Source: JBGPOS01 sp041488155
GTDB taxonomy: Bacteria; Chloroflexota; Dehalococcoidia; Tepidiformales; Tepidiformaceae
Direction: 5' to 3'
Length of the DNA stretch: 64,000 bases
Assembly (NCBI GenBank): GCA_041488155.1
Contig: JBGPOS010000015.1
Span: forward strand, 1-64,000
The translations under genes and the position numbers were made by a program. The notes under the pieces were generated by a model, which saw only the letters and a list, made by a program, of their open reading frames with translations, ran no database searches and was not told the origin of the DNA. This document shows positions 23,293 through 33,364 of the stretch, piece after piece. Every line of letters begins with the position of its first letter. Positions within the stretch are counted from its first letter, which is position 1.

Positions 23293-24771
23293 TCAGTGGA
23301 GCCAGACGGCGCCTGCGCCGACAGCGACGGGCCACGACTCGCCAGTGGCCAGGTCCAGGAGCCAGGTGGCATCGCCCGACGTGAAGGAGAGCAGACCGGG
23401 CGCGGCGAGCTGGAGGTCCTGCACGAAGGCGAACGAAAAGACGCGGCGAGTATTGTCAGCGAGGTTGACCAATGTGATGCCGTTGTTGGCGCGGTTTTCG
23501 GCGAAACTCTCGTGGTAAACGACGCGCGTCGAGTCGATCCAGCCGGAACGCTGGGAAGCGCCGCTGCCGCAACTGCCGCCGATCTGTGTCCGGGCCTGGG
23601 CGCGAGGCAACTCGCGCATCGAGCCGTCGCGAAGGTCAACGACCCGCAACGGAGCGAGAGTGCCCGCGCCAAGAAGGAAGTTGCCGTCCGGGGACACGCT
23701 GATCTCTCCGAGGCCGGCGCCGTCCGGGATGGTGGCGACCGTCGTCCGCGTGCCGTCAAGGGCGATCCGGACGACGGACTTGCCGTCGGGGACGAAGAGG
23801 ATCGACTTGCCATCGGGAGCCCAGGCGCCGGAGCCGTAGTACCCCGCCGCCGGGGGCGCGAACTCCGCTTGTTGACCCGTCCGCGGATCGGCGACGGAAA
23901 GGCCAGAGCGGCACTCCGGGCTGCAGACCTGCGTACCGAGAAGGAGTCGATTGTCCGAGCTCCACCCCTCGTACCAGGTGTTGGGGTAAGAGAAGACGAA
24001 GCCATCTGCGAGGCGGGCGATCCGGGTGATCGGTCGACCCTGGTCCACGTCGGGGTAGGCGACGTATTCGCCGGAGGGCGAGAGTCTCGGCGGAGCGGTG
24101 CCGATGCCCTGGCTCCGCGTGAGGACGCTGCCGCGGCTGAGCACGTTCAGTTTGCTGTCAAGACGGCCGACGTTCGCGAAATCGCCGTCGCGCTGGACCA
24201 CGCCCAGCCCCTTGAGCAGCGCCGGGAACGGCTTCGCCGGCTTCGGGTCGGGGACGGTGTAGCGTGCGGCCACCCAGCCGAGACCGAGTGCGAATCGCCA
24301 GGTCTGGCCATCGACCACCTGCGCGGGGCCGCTGAGCCAGAGTGTTGCTCCTTCGGACAGGCAGAAGAGGGCGTCGGTCTGGAAGGTGGTGCCGGGGGCG
24401 GGCCGGACGTTGAGACAATCGCTGTCCCCGGTGTGCACTCTGACAGGGTCGGCGGAAACGGGACCGAGAGGTGGCAGGAGTTCCGTCGAGTGTTGCGGGA
24501 CGGGCGGCGGCGGGGGGGTCTCGACCGGCTTTGCGGCGGGCGTAGGGACCACAGAAGTGGGCGATGGTGTCGACGCCGCGGGGGTGGGTGTCGAGGCCGA
24601 GGGCGTTGGTGTCGCCGTCACTGGAGTCGCCGCCGCGACCGGGGGCTTCCCTTCGGCGTGGCCGCTCGTGGCCGCGAACGCGACCATCGCGGCCGTGCCC
24701 GCCGCCATGGTCGCCAGCAGAGCGGCTGCCGCCAGCCAGCGCTTCGTCCGGGTTACCAGTGCTCGTCTCAT
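23293..24771 (-). CDS. Anchored protein with SH3-like and TolB-like propeller domains
   Basis: The 492-residue protein has a basic N-terminus and one membrane segment at about residues 13-34, then a Pro/Thr-rich linker (35-92). Residues 105-172 (HTGDSDCLNVRPAPGTTFQT to GWVAARY) match bacterial SH3-like domains that bind cell-wall peptides. The rest shows beta-propeller repeats of the TolB/WD40-like type (RLSPSGEYVAYPD, GAWAPDGKSILFVPDGKSVV, ISVSPDGNFLLGAG). It is likely an extracytoplasmic protein with a sensing or scaffold role. Nothing shows a catalytic site. Confidence 0.72.
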   Translation of the reverse strand: MRRALVTRTKRWLAAAALLATMAAGTAAMVAFAATSGHAEGKPPVAAATPVTATPTPSASTPTPAASTPSPTSVVPTPAAKPVETPPPPPVPQHSTELLPPLGPVSADPVRVHTGDSDCLNVRPAPGTTFQTDALFCLSEGATLWLSGPAQVVDGQTWRFALGLGWVAARYTVPDPKPAKPFPALLKGLGVVQRDGDFANVGRLDSKLNVLSRGSVLTRSQGIGTAPPRLSPSGEYVAYPDVDQGRPITRIARLADGFVFSYPNTWYEGWSSDNRLLLGTQVCSPECRSGLSVADPRTGQQAEFAPPAAGYYGSGAWAPDGKSILFVPDGKSVVRIALDGTRTTVATIPDGAGLGEISVSPDGNFLLGAGTLAPLRVVDLRDGSMRELPRAQARTQIGGSCGSGASQRSGWIDSTRVVYHESFAENRANNGITLVNLADNTRRVFSFAFVQDLQLAAPGLLSFTSGDATWLLDLATGESWPVAVGAGAVWLH

Positions 24772-24845
24772 CGCCTTCTCCGGGACACCGTCTCGTTGTC
24801 CCAGACGCCGGCGGGGCGGCGAAGGTTCCCGGCGAAGGCAAAGTT

Positions 24846-26075
24846 TCAGGCGCCGGCGGGTCCCACGATGGTGATGGGCATGCCGAGCGCACCCTGGCCG
24901 AGGGTCTGGAGGAGCTGGTCGGTCTTCCAGGCCATCACGTTGCCGCCGACGAGGTCGCGGAAGATGCGTTCGAGCGGGCGGTTCTTCACGTAGGCGTGGG
25001 CGCCGCAGACTCGCATCGCACCCATCGCCACCTCCTCGCCCATGCGGCGGAGGTGATACACGGTGCGGACCATGGACCGGGTGAACTCCTCAGTGGAAGG
25101 GAAAGGAGTGTCGAGGCGGCGGACCATGTCGTAGAGCACGATGCGGCCCGTCTCGAGCCAGTGTTCGAGTCCGCCGATGCCCATCTGGGCCCAGGCCTCT
25201 TCGGAACGAAAGGTGGCGTTGCCCCCGAGAGTGGCGGAGGCGAGGAAGCCGTAGCGCTTTCCCACGTAGTCGATGGTGAAGTCGAAGGCGGCCTGGGAAA
25301 GGCCGAGCCAGATAGCCAGGATACCGAGGGCCCCCCGGGCACGGTTCTGGGTGACGCCCTGGGGCTGACCGGAGGCCTGCTGGATCGCTCGCAGGGCGGC
25401 GGCCGGTACGACCATCGCTTCGGTGCTCGGGACGTGCATGTCCTCGCAGGCGATGTCGTGGCTGGCGGTGCCGCGGAGCCCCATCGCGTCCCAGTTGTGG
25501 AGGATGCGCAGGCCGGGGGTATCGACGTGGGGAAGGGTGAGGGCGACGTCGGGTTCGGCGCCTTCGCCGCGTTCGACGATGCCGCCAACCATGACGTAGG
25601 TAGCGCCGTCGCTCATCGAAGCGAAGCCAGCCTTGCCATTGACGACCAGGTAGTCTCCCTCTTCGACCATGCGGTAGCCGCTCTTACGGTTGTCAAGCTC
25701 GCCGGTGGGGATGGAGCCTGGCCCGCAGATCAGAGCGCCGTTCCTGCCGATGTCTTCGAGGACGGCGTTCCGGCGAGGGAAGGGCGGAAGGGAGGCGAGG
25801 AAGTCGGCGATGAGGACGTGCATGTTGAGCGCCACGGCCGTGGACCCGTCGCCGTAGGCGACTTCCTCCATGATGCGCACCTGGGCTTCGACGCTGATGC
25901 CGAGGCCGCCCAAATCCTTTGGAAGGGCCATCCCGGGGATGCCAAGGGCCTTGATCTCAGCGACGTTCTGGGTTGGGAAGGAGCCGTCGCGGTCGACCCG
26001 CCCGGCGCGTTCAGCGAAGCCGCCGCGTGCGAGTTCGCGCACGCTGGCGATGAGATCGGACTCCCATTGTTCCAT
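24846..26075 (-). CDS. Acyl-CoA dehydrogenase family flavoprotein
   Basis: From the ATG at 26075 (MEQWESDLIASVRELARGGF) the product is 409 residues. The frame is open 45 codons further and could start there instead. IKALGIPGMALPKDLGGLGI is the family's N-terminal block; KAGFASMSDGATYVMVGG and NWDAMGLRGTASHDI match the middle beta domain. The C-terminal block (NVMAWKTDQLLQTLGQGALG) differs from classical catabolic enzymes, so it may be an acyl-CoA-dehydrogenase-like oxidase or monooxygenase. It is not the same subfamily as the gene at 20619. Confidence 0.82.
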   Translation of the reverse strand: MEQWESDLIASVRELARGGFAERAGRVDRDGSFPTQNVAEIKALGIPGMALPKDLGGLGISVEAQVRIMEEVAYGDGSTAVALNMHVLIADFLASLPPFPRRNAVLEDIGRNGALICGPGSIPTGELDNRKSGYRMVEEGDYLVVNGKAGFASMSDGATYVMVGGIVERGEGAEPDVALTLPHVDTPGLRILHNWDAMGLRGTASHDIACEDMHVPSTEAMVVPAAALRAIQQASGQPQGVTQNRARGALGILAIWLGLSQAAFDFTIDYVGKRYGFLASATLGGNATFRSEEAWAQMGIGGLEHWLETGRIVLYDMVRRLDTPFPSTEEFTRSMVRTVYHLRRMGEEVAMGAMRVCGAHAYVKNRPLERIFRDLVGGNVMAWKTDQLLQTLGQGALGMPITIVGPAGA

Positions 26076-26280
26076 CGTGGTCCCCGCGAGTTGCTCTTCC
26101 CCGCGGCGGAAACGCGGGGCAAGAAATAAGGAGGCGGGCTCGGGCGATGGAGCGGACATCCCCGAGACCGCGCCTCCGGCCGACATATTAGCATCTTGTT
26201 GCCATGTCACAACCCGGATCGGCGTCCGTGGTCAATTCTCTGTACAGGTGGGTCCCCGAATGCACCGCCCGCGGCGGGTT

Positions 26281-27288
<1,008 letters not shown>

Positions 27289-27354
27289 AAAGCCAGCCTG
27301 GCCCGCGTTGGGCGAATAGTCGGGGCCAGCATAACGCTTCTGGGCGCGAGAGGG

Positions 27355-27840
27355 TTAGTTCGTAACCGGAGCTGCGCCTGCCGGCTCGCCATCACCGGTC
27401 CGCTGCAGGAGCCAGCCGTCGTACTTGGCGAGGCGGGCGGCGAGTTCGTCGCGCATTTCAGCCATCTTGGCCATCTTCTGGTCGATCAGGGCGATCTGCT
27501 GGAGAGTCACTTCACGCGCCCGGCGGAGATTGACTGCCTTTTCGGCGGCGTCGGCGTCGCTTCGCCACTCGGCGCGAATCTGCAGGCGGACATCCTCGGC
27601 CTCGAGCATCTCCTTGATTTCGGCAAGCGAGAAGCCGAGAAGCTCCTGGAGCTCCTTGATCCGTTCGATCCGCTCCATGTCTTCGGGGGAGTAGAGACGG
27701 AAGCCGCCGTCCATGCGGCTGGGCGGCCGGAGCAGCCCCTTCTCCTCGTAGTAGCGGAGGGTGCGCTGCGTGCGACGCGCGCGGTCGGCCGCTTCGCCGA
27801 TCTGGAGGTAGGGTTCGTGGAGCTGGGTTTCGGCTGCCAT
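27355..27840 (-). CDS. MerR-family transcriptional regulator
   Basis: The 161-residue protein has LQIGEAADRARRTQRTLRYY and EEKGLLRPP, the N-terminal MerR winged helix, followed by a coiled-coil dimer helix (IKEMLEAEDVRLQIRAEWRS and onward). No cysteine cluster for metal binding is visible, so it probably responds to an organic ligand or to lipid/fatty-acid stress. It is divergent from the HicB-like gene across 77 bp that may hold its operator. Confidence 0.88.
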   Translation of the reverse strand: MAAETQLHEPYLQIGEAADRARRTQRTLRYYEEKGLLRPPSRMDGGFRLYSPEDMERIERIKELQELLGFSLAEIKEMLEAEDVRLQIRAEWRSDADAAEKAVNLRRAREVTLQQIALIDQKMAKMAEMRDELAARLAKYDGWLLQRTGDGEPAGAAPVTN

Positions 27841-27917
27841 GGTGACAAGGGTAGTCTATCAACGTTAACGCAAACGTCAACGTCTATCGCACGCTTGGAC
27901 TGGAATCGGAAAGCGGT

Positions 27918-28124
27918 ATGATTGGGCACGTGGACGAAATCATCTTTGTTGTGACGGAGGATCCCGAAGGGGGGTTCACTGCCCGCGCGCTGGGAGAGTC
28001 CATCTTCACCGAAGCGGACGATATGCCCGCGCTCTACGAAGAAGTGCGCGACGCCGTCCGCTGCCACTTCGACGAAGGGCATGCGCCCCACATCATCCGA
28101 CTCAGGCAACAGTCGGGCGGGTAG
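27918..28124 (+). CDS. HicB-like small protein without a HicA partner
   Basis: The 68-residue protein (IIFVVTEDPEGGFTARALGE, then a helix AVRCHFDEG) has the partial-RNase-H fold pattern of HicB antitoxins. No HicA-like toxin gene lies next to it. Such orphans are common and often annotated with misleading enzyme names. It sits 48 bp upstream of tsaD in the same direction. Confidence 0.7.
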   Translation: MIGHVDEIIFVVTEDPEGGFTARALGESIFTEADDMPALYEEVRDAVRCHFDEGHAPHIIRLRQQSGG

Positions 28125-28172
28125 CGATCCTCGCCCTGTCCCGACGGGCGTGGGTGACTGTACGCTTGGGTC

Positions 28173-29195
28173 GTGAACGTACTGGCGATCGAGTCCTCGT
28201 GCGATGAGACGGCCGCGGCTGTCGTCGTGGACGGGCGAGTGGCGCGCTCGTCGGTGGTCGCGAGCCAGGTGGACCTCCACGCGAAGTACGGCGGCGTGGT
28301 CCCCGAAGTAGCAAGCCGGCAGCACCTGCGGACCATCGTCCCGGTGGTGCGAGAGGCCCTGGCGGCGGCGCGATGCACCCTCGACGACATCGATGCAGTC
28401 GCGGGGACGCGGGGGCCGGGACTGGCGGGCTCGCTGCTGGTGGGCTTCAACGCCGCGAAGGCAATTGCCTTCGGGCGGGAACTGCCGTTCCTCGGGGCCA
28501 ACCACCTGGAGGGTCACATCTACGCGAACTGGCTGGTCGAAGGCCCCGAGCCTGCCTTCCCTGCGCTCTGCCTGGTCGTTTCGGGTGGGCACACCGATCT
28601 CGTGTACATGCGCGGCCACGGGCAGTACGAGCGGCTCGGGGGGACCCGCGACGACGCGGCCGGCGAAGCCTTCGACAAGGTTGGGCGCCTGCTCGGCCTG
28701 CCTTTTCCCGGCGGGCCGGCAGTAGCGCGGGCAGCGGAAGGCGCGGGGCCAAGCAGCCTCGCTCTGCCGCGGGCCTGGATGCCGGGCACGTTCGACTTCA
28801 GCTTCAGCGGCCTGAAGACGGCCGCGCTCCACGCGGTCAGGTCGGAGCGACACGACGCCGCCTCGATCGCCTGGGAGTTCCAGGAGGCGGTCGTCGACGT
28901 GCTCGCGGGGAAGACCTCGCGGCTGGCGCGCGAACTGGGCGCAGCCGAAGTGCTGGTGGCGGGAGGCGTGGCGGCGAACGTCCGCCTGCGTGAAGAGTTG
29001 AGGCGGCGCTGTCCTGTGACCGTCCGCATCCCGCCGCCGCACTACTGCACCGACAACGCGGCGATGATCGGGGCCGTCGCGGGGTTCCGGCTCGCCCTCG
29101 GCGAACGCACCGCGATCGACGCCGATATCTTCAGCACGAACGATTGGGCGCAGGTGCACTCAGCAGTGCCTGAGGCCCAGGCAGTCGCCCGCTAA
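28173..29195 (+). CDS. tsaD: tRNA N6-threonylcarbamoyladenosine transferase subunit TsaD
   Basis: The 340-residue protein begins MNVLAIESSCDETAAAVVVD, the ASKHA-fold phosphate loop of TsaD, and has the metal ligands H111 and H115 in NHLEGHIYANW, then LVVSGGHTDLVYM and the late SFSGLKTA and GGVAANVRLRE blocks. With TsaB and TsaE it transfers threonylcarbamoyl to A37 of tRNAs that read ANN codons. The length is normal. The stop overlaps by 4 bp the stop of the convergent DUF454 gene. Confidence 0.97.
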   Translation: MNVLAIESSCDETAAAVVVDGRVARSSVVASQVDLHAKYGGVVPEVASRQHLRTIVPVVREALAAARCTLDDIDAVAGTRGPGLAGSLLVGFNAAKAIAFGRELPFLGANHLEGHIYANWLVEGPEPAFPALCLVVSGGHTDLVYMRGHGQYERLGGTRDDAAGEAFDKVGRLLGLPFPGGPAVARAAEGAGPSSLALPRAWMPGTFDFSFSGLKTAALHAVRSERHDAASIAWEFQEAVVDVLAGKTSRLARELGAAEVLVAGGVAANVRLREELRRRCPVTVRIPPPHYCTDNAAMIGAVAGFRLALGERTAIDADIFSTNDWAQVHSAVPEAQAVAR

Positions 29196-29614
29196 CGCCG
29201 GATCGTGCGCAGGGTTGCGAGGTGGAGCGTTATCCCGATTACGACCAGGGCAAGGAGCACGTTCGCCCAGGCCGGCGAGTCGAAGAGCAGGATCGTCGCC
29301 GAGACGCTACCCAGGAGCATGGCGAAGGTGACCAGTTTGGTGGCGAGCGTGGCCCCCCGGCCCTCCTGGTAGTCGCGTAAGCGGTTCCCGAACAGCCGGT
29401 TCGTCGTGAGCCAACGATGAGCGGCCGGAGAGCTGCGGGCGAAACAAATGCCCGCGAGCAGGAAGAACTCCACGCTCGGGAGGATCGGCAAAAAGATACC
29501 AGCGACGCCGATCACGACGAGAACGCTACCCGCCGCGATGAGAAGCCAGCGAACCAGTCTCCGCCGTGACGGTACCGGCGGGTTCCCACGTGCCGTAACT
29601 GTCAATTCTGTCAT
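29192..29614 (-). CDS. DUF454/YbaN-family inner membrane protein
   Basis: From the ATG at 29614 (MTELTVTARG) the product is 140 residues. Two N-terminal hydrophobic segments (WLLIAAGSVLVVIGVAGIFL and PSVEFFLLAGICFA) contain the family block LPILPSVEFFLLAGICFARS, followed by AHRWLTTNRLFGNRLRDYQE and two more membrane segments. The function of the family is not known. It converges on tsaD. Confidence 0.85.
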   Translation of the reverse strand: MTELTVTARGNPPVPSRRRLVRWLLIAAGSVLVVIGVAGIFLPILPSVEFFLLAGICFARSSPAAHRWLTTNRLFGNRLRDYQEGRGATLATKLVTFAMLLGSVSATILLFDSPAWANVLLALVVIGITLHLATLRTIRR

Positions 29615-29709
29615 ATCGTTCAGTCTGACCCTGGGCGTGCGAGCTTCAGTATCGCATCGCGCGGGGCGCTGAGTCACGCCGGATCGCGGGGCGCGTCGCG
29701 GTAGCCGGC

Positions 29710-30576
29710 CTAACCTTCGCTGCGGCAGAGGATGAGGGGGATCGGCGACTCCGCCAGCACGCCGAGGGCGACGCTTCCGGCGAGCAGATGGTGGAGGGCG
29801 CTGTGCCCGTGCGTGGCCATTGCGAGCGCATCCGCTCCGGCTGAGCGCGCGGCCCCGATGATGGCCGACGAGACGTCTTCGCTGCCAGTGCAGAGGCAGA
29901 CGACCACCTCGGATCGGGTAGTCGCAGGGAGCTGGAGGCGGAGGCGTTCCAACTGGGCTCGAGCGGCCTCGACTTCGCCCTGGGGCGAGGCCCGGCCGCT
30001 GCGAAGTTCGCAAATGCGCAGGAGGGTCACGCGCACGCCCGGGCTGGTAAGGATCGTCCGCAGCGCCGGCACGATCCCGGCGGAAGCGGGCGAGCCGTCG
30101 CTCGTGACGACGATGTGGTAGGAGCCGGGCGCTTTCGCGGGTTGCCCGACTTTCGCACCCGTGAGCAGGAGCGGCAGAGGCGTGTGGCCGAGCACTCCCA
30201 GGGCAACGCTCCCGAGCAGCGCGTGGCGGATGGCGCCAACCCCGCGCGCGTGCATCGCTATCAGGGCCCCGTCGCGCTCAGCGGCAACGCGGAGGATGGC
30301 CGAGTGGATGTCCTCGGTGCGGTGCTGGCGCGCGACCAGCGCTTCGCCCGCGACGCCCGCCTCCGCGAGCATCGCCTCCAGGTCTGCCCGCCAGGAGGCT
30401 GCCGCCCGCTCGACGGCTTCCGCGACGCCGACCCCTTCGACGTCGCCCAGGTCGGTGAGGGCGTTGAGTACGCGCACCAACAGCAGGCGCGCATCGAGCG
30501 CCGCCGCGAGCCGGCCTGCGTGGGGGATGGCTTGCTTCGAGACGTCCGAGCCGTCGGTGGTGATGAGGATGTTCAT
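29710..30576 (-). CDS. Tandem universal stress protein (UspA-like)
   Basis: The 288-residue protein is two UspA domains in a row (residues about 1-145 and 150-288). Each has a first-strand start (MNILITTDGSDVSKQAIPHA; YHIVVTSDGSPASAG) and the ATP-binding-type loop near its end (LLGSVALGVLGHTPLPLLL; LAGSVALGVLAESPIPLIL). Such tandem proteins bind ATP and act in stress survival; no enzymatic role is established. It is a single gene. Confidence 0.9.
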   Translation of the reverse strand: MNILITTDGSDVSKQAIPHAGRLAAALDARLLLVRVLNALTDLGDVEGVGVAEAVERAAASWRADLEAMLAEAGVAGEALVARQHRTEDIHSAILRVAAERDGALIAMHARGVGAIRHALLGSVALGVLGHTPLPLLLTGAKVGQPAKAPGSYHIVVTSDGSPASAGIVPALRTILTSPGVRVTLLRICELRSGRASPQGEVEAARAQLERLRLQLPATTRSEVVVCLCTGSEDVSSAIIGAARSAGADALAMATHGHSALHHLLAGSVALGVLAESPIPLILCRSEG

Positions 30577-30645
30577 GACCGCCTCGTTTCCACCGTCCCT
30601 ATCAAGTGTACCCCTGGGAAACGCCCGCCGGGCGGGCGCCGGCGC

Positions 30646-33183
30646 CTACCAGGTGACCTTGCGAAGCTTACCTCCGCTGAAGATATAAGCGGCGGCGCCG
30701 CGCACGGCGAAGGCGCTCATCGCCTGGAAATCCTTGTGGCGGTACTGGCGGTCGAAAGCACCGTCGCGGCGGAGGACGACGATGCGGTCGTTGGGGGCGT
30801 CGAGGATGGCGAGCTCGCCGTTGGGGGTGAGCGGCTGGGCCGGTTCGGGCGCTATCAGGCGCTTGTCGATCCCCGCCTGGGACAATTCGAGCGAGAGCTG
30901 GCCGCTGAAGCGCCGGACGGTGCCATTGGCGTCGGAGGTGATGTATTCGCCATCGACGAGGAGGCGCCTCGCTGCTGCGAGGTCGGGCGTCTCGAGAGCC
31001 TTGACGGCGGCGATGGCGAACCCCCCGTCTCCCTGGCTGAACTTGAAAATGGTGGATTGGGCGGCATCGAGGACGTAGAGATCACGGCCCGAGACGGCAA
31101 TGTCGGTCACCGCAAGGTTGCCCGGCGAAGCGAACACCAGGGGCCGGAGGCCGCTCGCGGGTGCGTAGGCCCAGAGGTTGCGCGCTGCATCGGCAACGAT
31201 GAGGGCAGGCCCGAGGTCGCCGGACTCCAGGTACGCCGCTGCCATCGGCCGGGCGCGCCGCGCGTCCTTATCTTCGGTGTAGATCACCTTGGGGGCACCG
31301 CTGACCAGCGGGACGGCGATGACCTGGCCCGACGCTGAATCGAGGATATAAGCCTGGTCGCGACCGATGACCAGGCGGGAGACGGCGACGGGCTTTTCGC
31401 CGAACTGTTCGAGGCTGGCGATCGTGTCGACGGAGGCGGGTGACTTGATCGCGTCCATGGCGGCGATCGCCCCGGCGACGTCTGCGATGAGTTGCTGCAC
31501 CTCGGGCCCGGCGTTGGGTGCGCTCCGGGCTTCGAGCAGCATCGAATGGGCTTCCGTCAGCGCCTTGCGCCGTTCGGTTGGGTCCTGCTGGACGCGGGCC
31601 GTTGCCAGCCGCTGTTGGGCGCCGTCGACGAGTTGGGCGTAACGCTGGCCTGAGCGCTCTTCGAGGATGCGTGGCACGGTGACGAAGCCCACCAGCGCCA
31701 GGAGGATGCCGAGGCCGATCACGATCACCAGCCAGGTGGGGGGGAGTTGGGCGTTGGCCGTCCTCGGCCGCGAAGAGCCTCCACCGCCGCGCCAGCGGCC
31801 GCCCATGTTGTCACGCATGCGCACGAGCGAGCCGCCGTTGTTGATGGTGGCGGTGTTGTCGCCCGCGATCGTTTCGCTCACCGGGCTCATGGCAGTGGCG
31901 CGAGCGCGGTAGCTGTCGGCGAGCTCGTTCACGAGCGGTACGTCTTCGACTGAGGGGACGGGGCGCGGCGGGGTCTCTTCGCGGACGAGGCCGCGCGAGA
32001 AGCTCTCGCCTCGCCGCCGGCGGGCGCTCGCCGGGACGGCCGGATCGGCCGAAGCGGTCACGGCGGAAGAAGTGCGGCGAGCGGGACGCGCCCCGGCCGC
32101 CGCGGCGATCGATTTGGCCGCCGCGGCGCGGGCGAGGGTGGCGCGGGCCTGGCGCTCCGCGGCGAGGCGAGCGAGCGGGCTTTCGCCCGAAGCGCGGCGT
32201 AACGGCGCCGGGATCTCGGCCATGACGGAGGGCACCATCGCCTCTACGCGTTTGCGAGGGGCGACCTCCATCAACTGTTTGCGGGCGCTGAAGAGCGCGT
32301 CTTCGGCCTGGTCGCCGATGAAGAGCGACGGCTGGAAACCTTCACCCTCAGCCGGCGTTACGGGCAGCGAGTTCGGTGGTGTGGGAGGAGTGGTAGCGTC
32401 GATGATGACATCATCGGCAGCCTCGTCGATTTCCACCGGGGGTTGCTCTTCGTCCTGGCTGGAGAGCAGCACCGCCGTCACGTGGCGGAGGTCGTGCAAC
32501 CGGCGGTAGAGGTCCTGCAGGACGCTCGGGCCGGGGAGAGCAAGGATCCCGCCGATGACTTCGTCATCGAGTTCGCGCACTGCGTTCGTCGAGATCAGCA
32601 GAAGGCGGTCGCCCGGGGCGAGGACGATGCCGGTGAGCTGGGGGACGATGGGCCCGCCGGTGCCGATGGGGCGGCCATGCTCCTCGTCGGTGTAGTAGGT
32701 GGCGAGCCGGTCGCCGCTGAGGTGGAAGACGATGGAGGGCCCGGCATGGGCGAGCACGGCCTGGTTACCTCGGCGGGCGAAACAGGTGAGGCCGATGCTC
32801 ACGCGGTGCTGGGCGATGCTCTTGCGGTTCCAGTCGTGGAGGTTGCGCTCGGCTTCGCGGAAGATGGCGCGGAGCGAGCCCGTAAGGCTCATATCGAGGA
32901 GCGACCAGGCGTGGCCGACGGCGGAAACGACGTGACCTGCGAAGGCTTCGCCTGCTGGCGTCGTCCCCTCGGCCACGATGAACAGTTCGGCGCGGTCGTC
33001 GGCCGGCCCCTTGCCGTGGAAGACCCCGGCATTAGGGCCGCGGTCGACCGGTTCGTGATCGACAATCGCGAACTGGCCAACCTGGAGTGGTTCGGTCAAG
33101 AGACTTGAGCCGTCCTTGTGCTCGCAGGATAGGCACGGGGCAGTGAGGAAATTCGGCGCAGCCTGCCGCACGGCGGCAGTCAC
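30646..33183 (-). CDS. Degenerate PP2C-like protein with membrane anchor and outer beta-propeller-like domain
   Basis: The 845-residue protein starts at a GTG. Residues 30-260 follow the PP2C/PPM phosphatase pattern (ELFIVAEGTTPAGEAFAGHV, VLAHAGPSIVFHL, LAPGDRLLLISTNAVRELDD). The first metal-binding Asp of the usual VADG motif is Glu here, so catalysis is doubtful. A long low-complexity region (270-480) leads to one membrane helix (TWLVIVIGLGILLALVGFVT). A coiled coil and then beta-propeller-like repeats of about 50 residues follow outside. CLSC at the start may bind zinc. The layout recalls membrane signalling scaffolds, but partners are unknown. Confidence 0.68.
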   Translation of the reverse strand: MTAAVRQAAPNFLTAPCLSCEHKDGSSLLTEPLQVGQFAIVDHEPVDRGPNAGVFHGKGPADDRAELFIVAEGTTPAGEAFAGHVVSAVGHAWSLLDMSLTGSLRAIFREAERNLHDWNRKSIAQHRVSIGLTCFARRGNQAVLAHAGPSIVFHLSGDRLATYYTDEEHGRPIGTGGPIVPQLTGIVLAPGDRLLLISTNAVRELDDEVIGGILALPGPSVLQDLYRRLHDLRHVTAVLLSSQDEEQPPVEIDEAADDVIIDATTPPTPPNSLPVTPAEGEGFQPSLFIGDQAEDALFSARKQLMEVAPRKRVEAMVPSVMAEIPAPLRRASGESPLARLAAERQARATLARAAAAKSIAAAAGARPARRTSSAVTASADPAVPASARRRRGESFSRGLVREETPPRPVPSVEDVPLVNELADSYRARATAMSPVSETIAGDNTATINNGGSLVRMRDNMGGRWRGGGGSSRPRTANAQLPPTWLVIVIGLGILLALVGFVTVPRILEERSGQRYAQLVDGAQQRLATARVQQDPTERRKALTEAHSMLLEARSAPNAGPEVQQLIADVAGAIAAMDAIKSPASVDTIASLEQFGEKPVAVSRLVIGRDQAYILDSASGQVIAVPLVSGAPKVIYTEDKDARRARPMAAAYLESGDLGPALIVADAARNLWAYAPASGLRPLVFASPGNLAVTDIAVSGRDLYVLDAAQSTIFKFSQGDGGFAIAAVKALETPDLAAARRLLVDGEYITSDANGTVRRFSGQLSLELSQAGIDKRLIAPEPAQPLTPNGELAILDAPNDRIVVLRRDGAFDRQYRHKDFQAMSAFAVRGAAAYIFSGGKLRKVTW

Positions 33184-33364
33184 CCCGCGAGCGCCGAAGG
33201 GCCACTATACCACCCGTCTGCAACTACCGGACAAATCGAGAGGGCGCCCGGCTCGGTGCCGTAAAGGCTATCGCTGGAGGCTTTTCCGCATGACGCTGCG
33301 AGGCTGCCGGGGACGTGGGCCCGCTCCTTCACGGTGAGGCTGGTTTCCCGTAGCGTGGGCCGCC

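Noticed and set aside
20619..26075. A beta-oxidation operon from the two acyl-CoA dehydrogenase genes
   Set aside because: They belong to different subfamilies and are separated by a plus-strand transporter and a propeller protein gene.
23296..26129. Long plus-strand open frames of 521-565 codons
   Set aside because: They lie opposite the propeller protein and the acyl-CoA dehydrogenase and have no recognisable fold.
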